A DNA stretch of 64,000 bases, from the NCBI GenBank assembly GCA_009733775.1, contig WOGZ01000006.1, positions 248,001 to 312,000 on the forward strand, written 5' to 3'. The notes below the pieces were generated by a model. That model made no database searches. It had not been told where the DNA came from and worked only from the letters and a program-made list of their open reading frames with translations. Position numbers and translations under genes: made by a program. The stretch is from Alectoria sarmentosa. Lineage: Eukaryota; Ascomycota; Lecanoromycetes; Lecanorales; Parmeliaceae. This document shows, piece after piece, positions 56,719-64,000 of this stretch (position 1 is its first letter; the number at the start of each line of letters is the position of its first letter).

Positions 56719-57480
56719 TCAATCCGAAACCAAATTCGAACGCTCGGTATAATACACACCATCATATAACCGACCACATGTCTTATAGATAGGCCTTTCA
56801 ATCTCATTTTTATTTTCATTCAATGCAGCATTGGCAACTGCGCTTCTTTTCTTTTTCGAATCCTTAAGTTTTTTTCTTTTTCTTTTCTCTTTTAAAAGCA
56901 TATTTATCGTTTTCGCAATCGTTATGTCAGACGTGACAATTTAGATTTTGATTAAAAATTGAAAATGTTCGAGAGAGGTTATGAATAAGTTGAAAATTAT
57001 TTATTTATCAGACGTAAAAATAACGTTCGTCGCGATAATTCGTTTTTCGAATGTTTTGATATGCGTAAAATAATCGAATATGATTTCGAAATTCGTATAT
57101 TTGAAAATATAAAGTTCTTTTATAAAGTGTATAAATTCGTCGTCGTCGATAAATCGAAAAATGGTTTTAAAATGAAATATCATTTTTAAAGCATAATTGA
57201 ATTCGTCAAATATAAATTTTTGTTTAATGAAATTATTGATAATGAATGTTATAACGTTGATCGTATTTATAAAAACTTCGTTTTATTTGATTAGAATTGT
57301 TAAGATAAATGATTTAAGAGGTTTCTTTTGAATATATTTTTATAACTTTTGTTTATGTAATAGAGCACGTATATCGATAAGTTATTCGACGTAATTGTAT
57401 TTATTAAGTTGATGTATAAGTAACTTGAACGATAAATTCAATAGAATGCGTTAAATCGATGTTTTGCGTGATTTTGATGA
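56719..57480 (-). pseudogene. RIP-degraded copia gag remnant
   Basis: One minus-strand frame from about 57480 to 56719 keeps the gag layout: an N-terminal region with NYVE..IDIRALL and a KYIQ segment; a central piece (IDDDEFIHFIKELY, FTHIKTFEKRI); a basic stretch (KEKRKRKKLKDSKKKR); then a damaged CCHC zinc knuckle. At least six in-frame stops interrupt it. They and the lost knuckle residues (Cys or His now Tyr) are explained by G-to-A or C-to-T changes. No function is possible in this state. Confidence 0.78.
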
Positions 57481-57581
57481 TATAGAAGCAGAGATTTTAA
57501 TTCGATAGTATTCGGAATTGCAAATAATATATATGCGTATATATTGTAACAACGTAAGATAGCAGTGTCAAAATAGCGTCA

Positions 57582-57598
57582 ATATCGGTCGCATAACC
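57582..57598 (-). other. Primer-binding site of the copia derivative
   Basis: Read on the minus strand it starts GGTTATGCGACCG immediately after the 5' LTR. GGTTATG complements the CAUAACC of initiator tRNA-Met, the primer site type of Drosophila copia and many fungal copia elements. The following bases have diverged. Confidence 0.6.
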
Positions 57599-57729
57599 TG
57601 TTGAAATATATTCAGAATGAATGAATTAATTGTTCAGAATGTCTTTGGGACCAGTAATATATACAGTAACGAAATTAGGTGTTTCAGAACACGAGGTGAC
57701 TGGGATGACTTGGGGGCCAAATTTTGACA
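57599..57729 (-). repeat. 5' LTR of the copia derivative
   Basis: 131 bp with TG...CA ends, paired with 56216-56346 and followed by the right target duplication AAATC (57730-57734). Confidence 0.9.
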
Positions 57730-57936
57730 AAATCTACATCTTCTTCCACCCACATCGAGTGTGCTCCCAAGTACCATTCCTTATACCCCCATGTTTGTTC
57801 GGCGTAAACCCCCTCAGATCGGGTCAGCGCCCTGTACGGCGAAATTTGCGCCGAAACACCGCTCTATTCGAAGTTGCTAAATTTGTAGGCCTACACCGAG
57901 CTCGCAACCATCTGCAGCCTGTCTCACTTTATTTCC

Positions 57937-59541
57937 CTAATCAGTCGGGCTCAAGCAGATGGAAAACATCACCGATCCGTCCGGTTGAAGCATACCCTTC
58001 TCCATGTATCGTTGAAGGCCGTAACTAGAACGTCAACGATCCTTCTCCACGCTCGGGGCTCATGTCAGGCTTCTACGTACCTCCAATGAAGATTGCACAT
58101 GATCAGATCTTTGCACGCTTGCACATATGATTTCGTATTGTCGAGACTATCAGAATCCATCTCTCTGTACAACAGCTGCTCTGCTTCGTTGAACCGATTG
58201 TATGATTCGTGAAGCATCCTGGCGGCACGTTCCATGGCTACCTGGGGTCCAATATGGTTGTGGAACATCAGAAGGGGTACGAGGCTCTCGAATTGCCCAT
58301 GCATCTGAGACACAGCCTTCAGCCTTCCAGCGAACATCTGGCAGGTATTTATGGCTAGATTACCAGTTCTCTTCGCATAGAGAGCATATCGTTTCCCCTT
58401 TATCAACGGTTAGTTCTTATATTTTCCTGAAAGGGAGGTGGAGAGTACATAGTCCCCATTCTTGCTAATTCGGTCCACATGATTTTCATGTGTTCGTTAT
58501 TATGAGGCGACAGCTGTGCTGGAAGTTTTAACCTGTACGCATAACTTGCGTCGATGTCAGATACGCACATACGGTCAAGGTGAGTGTGGACCAACTATAT
58601 CAGTGCCAGGAGAGGATAAATGGCAATATTGTCTTCTCGTCGCTTCAGATATTGCTCGACGGAAACCGGTTCGTCAAGCTCACGCTCCTTCTGCGACTGC
58701 ACAGAAGAAATAATGAAGGCGCTCTGTTCCCGAACGAGTGTGCGGTTGGTCTCTGTGAGGAAACCATTTTAGCTGTGTCTAATGCAGAAGGATTGGCCGC
58801 ACCAGGAGTCCCTTTTTCTCTAATCTCAACACCGAGATCCCAAAAGCTCTGAATGGCCGGGTTCGGGTGGGGACTCTTTTGGGGCGTCGTGCTGCATAAG
58901 CATTGCTCTACTAGCGCAATTGTTTCGTCCTTGTATCGGTCGAGCTGACCGAGATTATGCGACAGAGACCCGTCATCAATCGCTAGATGTGACCTCAGCT
59001 AGGCTCAGCAACCAACGTGGAAAGACCAAAGGTACCATCATCCCATGGAAAATACTACATCTCGCTTAGAATCGGTAGAGTCAGTCATAGTGAGAAGGAT
59101 TACCATACCCATGCTATAAATTTGGCCAAAGTCAAGAGCTGTCCTCGACCAGTCTCCGGATATGCCATAGCAGCGAACAGGGGCGCGTCAAGATCTTCGA
59201 TCTTCTTTCGAAGGCGTTGATCCTTGAACCAACTGGGATGTATTTTTAGCCGGACCCAATTGTGATCCGCCGAGCCAAAGGTAAATCAGATTCTTTGAAC
59301 ACCAAGAGCAACACATGATCCCCTAATGACGTCGGGGCTCATGTCTTGAGCGACACATCAGTACAACTTACCGATCGACCCATGATGTAAAATCATCACG
59401 AATGAACTCAAGATCTGGGTGTTTACGCAACGGCCAGTCTGGACAAAGAGTTTCGACACTGGGAATGACGATTTCTGATCCCGCAAAGCCATCGAAGAGT
59501 GCTTGGAGCGGTTTCTGCACCACATGCAATTTGGTAGCCAT
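57937..59541 (-). CDS. Class I terpene synthase (probably a sesquiterpene synthase)
   Basis: Nine exons in coding order: 59541-59372, 59232-59109, 59054-59036, 58982-58803, 58752-58596, 58544-58449, 58397-58364, 58304-58081, 58024-57937. Intron 1 is 139 bp and the others 50-59 bp; all eight junctions keep phase and the product has 363 residues. The Asp-rich metal motif is WDDAIDD (residues 102-108), the NSE triad is NDMLSMRRE (251-259), and the C-terminal pair is WSYGLQRY (334-341). PSVETLCPDWPLRKHP near the N-terminus and YLKRREDNIAIYPLLALI in the middle fit the fold. It would cyclise farnesyl or a related diphosphate in the cytosol; the product cannot be predicted. Every unspliced frame looks broken, so it is easily missed. 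The retroelement lies 200 bp downstream. Confidence 0.87.
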
Positions 59542-60810
59542 CGCGATGGGTCTATGCAAAATGTCCTCATTCTCAAAGGGCAAACTCGCTAGACTATATA
59601 GAAAACCGCGGAAGGGGGTAAAAGCAGTGCCGAGCGCTCGGGTTAAAAAGCTTAAAGTCCTTACAGACCAAAGTACCGTGACCGTTATGAAACGAGCGTC
59701 AATACGACGAATGGGCCTTACAAATGGTCCACTATCACACATCAAACCCACCCTAAAAATAATTGACCCGTCACGGGGCTCTTGCCGGAGCTGAAACGGA
59801 GATACTTCCGGCACATATGTCAAGATCCTCTCCATGACGTTCTCTACACTACGCTTAGGCCCTACTATCATTGTGTGATATCACTATTTCTCGAACTAGA
59901 TCTTGCTTGCAGCCTCCCACAAGATGAGGATAGTCGAGATACTGCCTGAAAGGTGGGCGTTTTTGCTTTTGCAAAGAGTTGAATGGAATCCCTCATTCTC
60001 TCCCCGCGTGAATGCATGTGCTGAGGTCATGCAAGCACGAGAGTCTAGACATACCTCGGAGATGCAACGCACAGTTGACCTATGCCGTCCACTGATTTCC
60101 GTAATCCATTGCACCCCCTCAATACTCGTACAGTCGGCAGTCAGCGGTCAGCGCTAACGTGCCATATCATGTCAATACGATCTTATGATTTGTTCATCTT
60201 GGAAACCCGGATGGATGCGCTTGCCACTCTTGATGCACTGCATCAACATCCACCAATGCAAATCTTACTTACGTATACATCGTCATTTTGCTAGCTGATT
60301 AACCCGCGTAAGGCTGCATCTGCCCCGGAGTCAGTCTCGGTCAGCCTCTAATATCGGCTAATTTAGATGATGACAACCGAGAAGCAGGAAGATGAGACTA
60401 GGGAGGATTGATGCATTTTCTAAATTAACAAGCTCTCAGAGAAAGATTTTCCGTGTTCATTCCATAGGAATATTCCAACATAGACGAAAGCCTGGCCAGA
60501 CCGTTCTGTGGCAAACTAAAAGGGTCTCATCATGCCTGAAAACACCCGGCCATACCGCGTCATGAAATCGCGGTATCACGGCATAATCTTCCCGGAGCAT
60601 GCACACCGTCTCAGGGCGAAGGCCTACTGTAGCCTTATTGGGGGCATAGTCACACCACATTCGTTGTTTTTGGGCCATGACTTTGCAAATCCTCAAAATG
60701 CTCTGTCCCTCCTCAAGCGCGCCATACATTTAACGAACCTTCCCTGACCCAAATCCTCGTCTGTTTCAATCTTATTCGAACCCCCGGTCAATCATACAGA
60801 GACCGTCATT
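59542..60810. other. Intergenic region, no supported gene
   Basis: Promoter of the terpene synthase (minus) and of the receptor gene (plus). A minus-strand frame upstream of 59541 stays open to 59871 but lacks family likeness. A frame at 60457-60729 has no motif. Confidence 0.55.
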
Positions 60811-62202
60811 ATGCCTCAAATTCCGACCGCCGCGCAAGTCCAGTACATGGAAGCGCACATCGGAGATGACAAGAAGGCCTCACTCAATGTCGCCAGCGCG
60901 ATATGTCTGGTGGCGGCATACGTTGCCGTTGCCATGCGGTTCCTTTCTCGTCGTCTGATCCGAGCGGAATACAAAGCGGATGACTGGTTCATCATTGCAG
61001 GCTTGGTAACAAATCCGATGTGATAATGTGTACCACCTCTGTCGACTCACGTCTTCCACTCCACAGGTCGCATACACTGGCTATGTCGTCGCCCTCAGCG
61101 TGAGCACGATTTACGGTACAGGAAGGCATATTATTCTAGTCCGAAATGCAAAAGCCTTGACCATCGTAAGTCCCGTGGTGAGGGCAGTACTCAAGCCACG
61201 ATAGCTGACTCCACCTGTTCAAGGCTTCCATCATCAATGAATGCACGTACGGCCCTACGATCTTGTGCACGAAAGTTTCGATCCTTTGCCTCTATAACCG
61301 GATCTTCCCCCAACGCCGATTCAAGATTGCCTCGTTGGCGACCGCAGCCTTCATCTTTGGCTGGGCTGCGACGAATGTCTTTGTGGACATCTTTCAGTGC
61401 ATGCCCATCTCCTCGCAGTGGGATCCGAAGGTCTCTGGACGTTGCGTTCATTTTGGAACCTTTGTCCTCTTCTCCGGTATCATCAATGTCATTACGGATT
61501 TCATTCTACTGGGATTGCCTATGCCGTTGGTGTGGAAGATCAAAACATCACGGGCGAATAGGTGGAAGCTCTCGGGTATCTTCACGCTTGGGCTCAGGTA
61601 TGACTTGGTTCTTCATCGATGCTCTGGAGTAATTGACCGATTGGTCAGATCATGTCTTGCATCTATCTCTCTTCCTCAGCGAATGCTCAACATCTTTTGA
61701 CAAACAAAACACTGACGGATTTCTGATACCAACAGTGCCTGTGTGGTCAGCATCGTCCGCCTGTTCTACGTTCAGGTCGTCAGTTCTTCCGCAGATCCCA
61801 CTTGTGAGTTTCTTTTTTTTGGCATCCGCCATCCCTTTGAATCTCTCTCCCAAGTTTCAGAAACCCTCGACGTGAGCAAGAGTCTGCTGACAATATTTGG
61901 TTTTGACAGGGACCGATGTCAACGCCGGCTACCTTACTCAACTCGAGCTCAGCGTCGGTATCCTTGCTGCCTGCATCGCTACTTACCGGCCTCTTTTCGA
62001 CGGGCTTTTTCACGCATGTACGACCCGTATCATGAAACACGGATCATCTTCACGCCCGAGCGCGCCGACTCAACCAGAGAACATCAAAATGACTGTGAAA
62101 GCAAATGGAATACTGGCGCGGATCGAAGACCATGATGGCGAGGAAAGGCTCTACACGCGAATGTCGGAGCCCATGGAAGAACCCGTGGATGAGCGTTGGT
62201 AA
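60811..62202 (+). CDS. Second fungal rhodopsin-domain (PTH11/SAT4-like) integral membrane protein
   Basis: Five exons (60811-61005, 61067-61165, 61224-61597, 61736-61803, 61910-62202) with consistent phases; 342 residues. It shows the family's RFLSRRLIRAEYKADDWFIIAGL start, a YGTGRHI motif, TKVSILCLYNRIFPQRRF, FQCMPISSQWDP with GRCV, an ITDFILLGLPMPLVWKI helix, GLSACVVSIVRLFYV, and WTDVNAGYLTQLELSVGILAAC before the last loop. Seven hydrophobic segments are visible and the tail is hydrophilic. Genes of this type often sit in or beside secondary-metabolite clusters, but most act as receptors of unknown ligand. It lies between the terpene synthase and the acyltransferase. Confidence 0.87.
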
Positions 62203-62315
62203 ACATTTTCATGATTTGACCTTCATGTGCCATTTCGATGCTCTAGGCTCTGTGTAAATATTGATATCGTACACATTGAAAGCAGGGAACAAATCGCGCA
62301 TGATTTTCCCCCCTT

Positions 62316-63662
62316 CTAAGATTTCTCGATCTTGAGCTCTTTGAGCAAGACATCTTGAATCTTGGACAGGAAGCTCTCCACAAACTCTCCCTCGTAGAAC
62401 ATCTCATTGAAGCAAGCGCTCAACCTTAATTTGCTCTGAAAAGTCCAAAGATGAACCTGTATCTGTCTGCTCAGCATCTCTACCGCCAGCCAAAAATCGT
62501 TCACCTCGACCTTGTCGCCATATTTAGAGTGGATATAGCGGTCCACGACGCCCAGGCCACTCAATCCGGGCTCACTCGGTGACGGCATACCGGCAGGAGT
62601 GGGCTGGCTCAGCAAAGCAGCTGTATTCTGAGCCAGATGATTGACCAGGGTCAACAGGTTGGATTGCGACGGCTGCCAGGACCGTTTGTAGATCGACTGT
62701 AGCTCGGAAGCGTCCGTCAAGAAAGACGACGGAGCGATGACGGCGACCAGGCCGGCATGGTAGAGCGTTACGGGATGGGCGGCGGAGTCGTAAGGGGGCC
62801 GACAGTACGGGCGGAGATCGATGGCGCACCAGGAGGTGTACTTCTTCGTTGCGAGCTCGGGCGGGGCCAGTTGCCGCGTCGCCGCGATCAATGCCGCATG
62901 TACCGCGGCCGTGACACTGATGCCGCAATCTTTGCACGCTGCCACAATGGCAGCGGTTCTTGCCGTCCCGACGTCCAGCTCGCGGCGTTGAGTCGGACCG
63001 GGAACTTGATTGGATTCATTGGTGGGAAGCCCCAGGGAAGGAAGGTTGCTGGTGTACTCTGTGAGCATTTCAGCGACCGCTTGTTCGATCTCCGGCGTAA
63101 CGGCGCTTGGGGTCCCCGTGGCGTCGTCTAAGCCGGGAGACAGATTCTTGGATTCCGTTCCGAACGCTATGCTGCGAGGCTTAGCTAGGGCCGTGAAAAG
63201 TTGATGCAGCAGGTGCAGCGTTCCGACTCCATCCATGCGCGAGTGCGAGCAGTGGATGGCCACTTCTGATGTTTGCGGCAGGTAGTAGAAAGTGGCACAT
63301 GGGGACGGGGCGAAGTTGGAAAAAAGACCACTCGCGGTCTGCGAGGAGGAGGGTGGTGCTACGACGAAGGTCTTGTTGAGCCAAGCCGTGACGGCGGTTT
63401 CGTCTGGCACCTCGTATACGTTCATGCCGCCTTGTTCCGTGCAAGCTATCTGAGGATTGTCGTATCGTATAGTTTTCCAAGCATGTCGTAGGGCCGCGAC
63501 GGTTTCGCTGGCAGGCAGACGCAGGCGAATTTTAGCGACCGTCGTGATGGACCAATGCTCCCGGTTCAGCGGCGCTCCGCCGCTTGCGAGCGCTCTGTAC
63601 CAGACCTCGAGCCCGTCAAAGGGCCTTTCGAAGCGACCGGGCGAAGTTTCTTTCCACGGCAT
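62316..63662 (-). CDS. TRI3-like acyltransferase (condensation-like fold, HxxxD motif)
   Basis: A single exon of 448 residues from Met at 63662 (MPWKETSPGRFERPFDGLE); an in-frame Met 25 codons upstream is less likely. The catalytic motif HSRMDGVG (H-x3-D) lies near residue 160 in the segment VAIHCSHSRMDGVGTLHLL. The start (R.ERP.D.LE.WYRA) and the WCAIDLRPYC segment later match the trichothecene 15-O-acetyltransferase TRI3 group, which is distantly related to NRPS condensation domains. Members acetylate hydroxyl groups of terpenoid or polyketide products with acetyl-CoA. Here it may act on the product of the neighbouring terpene synthase. That is inference from position. Confidence 0.75.
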   Translation of the reverse strand: MPWKETSPGRFERPFDGLEVWYRALASGGAPLNREHWSITTVAKIRLRLPASETVAALRHAWKTIRYDNPQIACTEQGGMNVYEVPDETAVTAWLNKTFVVAPPSSSQTASGLFSNFAPSPCATFYYLPQTSEVAIHCSHSRMDGVGTLHLLHQLFTALAKPRSIAFGTESKNLSPGLDDATGTPSAVTPEIEQAVAEMLTEYTSNLPSLGLPTNESNQVPGPTQRRELDVGTARTAAIVAACKDCGISVTAAVHAALIAATRQLAPPELATKKYTSWCAIDLRPYCRPPYDSAAHPVTLYHAGLVAVIAPSSFLTDASELQSIYKRSWQPSQSNLLTLVNHLAQNTAALLSQPTPAGMPSPSEPGLSGLGVVDRYIHSKYGDKVEVNDFWLAVEMLSRQIQVHLWTFQSKLRLSACFNEMFYEGEFVESFLSKIQDVLLKELKIEKS

Positions 63663-64000
63663 TTTTTGGGGCTGTGGAGGGAGATGGTAAGGTTTGTATA
63701 ACAGATCAGAGGAACGGCCCACGGTGAGGATTTGCAACTTGGGACCTTGAAGGCAAGAGCCGATGAACTTCTGTTATAGTGTGATTGATATTGATTGTGT
63801 GTGAAGCTAGGGATGTGAATGTAAGAAAGAACTACGTCCATTACTCATTCTATGCGTAAACCGTAGATTAGATACCGACTGCCCGTTCAGCCCTGATTTC
63901 ATCATGCACAGACCCAACCAGCGCATGCACTGGAGCCGTTCAGATATCTAGCCTTGTTTTCCGATTCCACAAGTTTATTAGAGGTCGGACGATCCGATCA
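63663..64000. other. Upstream region of the acyltransferase gene, to window end
   Basis: No coding signal in the last 338 bases. Confidence 0.55.

Larger units (their letters stand above)
56216..57729 (-). mobile_element. Non-autonomous Ty1/copia LTR retrotransposon derivative (1514 bp)
   Basis: Two 131-bp direct repeats (56216-56346 and 57599-57729) bound the element, each running TG...CA, and a 5-bp target duplication flanks it. Coding orientation is minus, so the 5' LTR is the right one. Directly after it lies GGTTATG, complementary to the initiator-Met anticodon-loop region used by copia-type half-tRNA priming. A degraded gag frame follows, then a 38-bp tandem array, then a short G-rich tract (GCAGGGGCG) before the 3' LTR. 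Protease, integrase, reverse transcriptase and RNase H are all absent, so it depended on another element. The interior is AT-rich, rich in TpA and poor in CpA while CpG remains, the pattern of RIP. Confidence 0.88.

Noticed and set aside
57001..57183. 60-residue protein in the AT-rich region
   Set aside because: A fragment of the RIP-degraded copia gag frame, not an independent gene.
58065..58406. Single-exon 113-residue protein
   Set aside because: It reads through two introns and loses the NSE triad; the spliced terpene synthase model explains the region better.
60765..60785. tRNA-like TTCGAACCCCC string
   Set aside because: No acceptor stem, D-arm or anticodon arm can be drawn around it.

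Overview
The window looks like genomic DNA of a filamentous ascomycete (Pezizomycotina). Most genes carry short introns of about 46-155 bp with GT...AG ends and CTAAC or CTGAC branch sites. Gene families are typical of moulds: fungal rhodopsin-domain (PTH11-like) receptors, a delta-8 sphingolipid desaturase with fused cytochrome b5, a Masc1/RID or DIM-2 type DNA methyltransferase, and a terpene synthase. No bacterial operon, tRNA, rRNA or CRISPR array was seen. Class and species cannot be fixed from the sequence.

Left part (1-24.6 kb): the 3' end of a C5-DNA-methyltransferase gene; a coiled-coil protein; CMR1 (WD40 DNA-damage protein); an Mtf2-like mitochondrial protein; COQ9; a three-RRM SR-type RNA-binding protein with an 8-nt micro-exon; RAD54; a rhodopsin-domain membrane protein; a GPI-anchored Ser/Thr-rich protein; a tiny three-exon gene; and a NYN-domain protein. 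Spacers of 1-2.5 kb separate several of these.

Middle part (24.6-55.6 kb): a 5-kb gene-poor stretch, then an ACS-family transporter, a HAD phosphatase, a LURP-one-like protein, the delta-8 sphingolipid desaturase, a phosphoglucomutase-family enzyme, a small Arg/Tyr/Pro-rich protein, and mitochondrial dihydrolipoamide dehydrogenase. Next come two damaged minus-strand genes (a reductase-like membrane protein and a flavin monooxygenase). They are followed by SGD1/NOM1, ribosomal protein uS10, the CCCH/FG nucleoporin NUP42, an unknown conserved protein, and a protein with an HExxH motif.

Right part (55.6-64 kb): an accessory region. It begins with a complete but pol-less Ty1/copia derivative: 131-bp LTRs, a 5-bp target duplication, an initiator-Met type primer site, and a gag reading frame broken by stop codons. 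Its base changes are those expected from repeat-induced point mutation (RIP). Directly beside it is a terpene synthase gene that I could rebuild only by splicing nine exons; all phases agree and all catalytic motifs are present. A second rhodopsin-domain receptor and a TRI3-like acyltransferase follow, so the window may end inside a small terpenoid gene cluster. A C5-DNA-methyltransferase gene (left edge) and a RIP-like relic (right) in one window are compatible with an active or past RIP system, but the link is inference.
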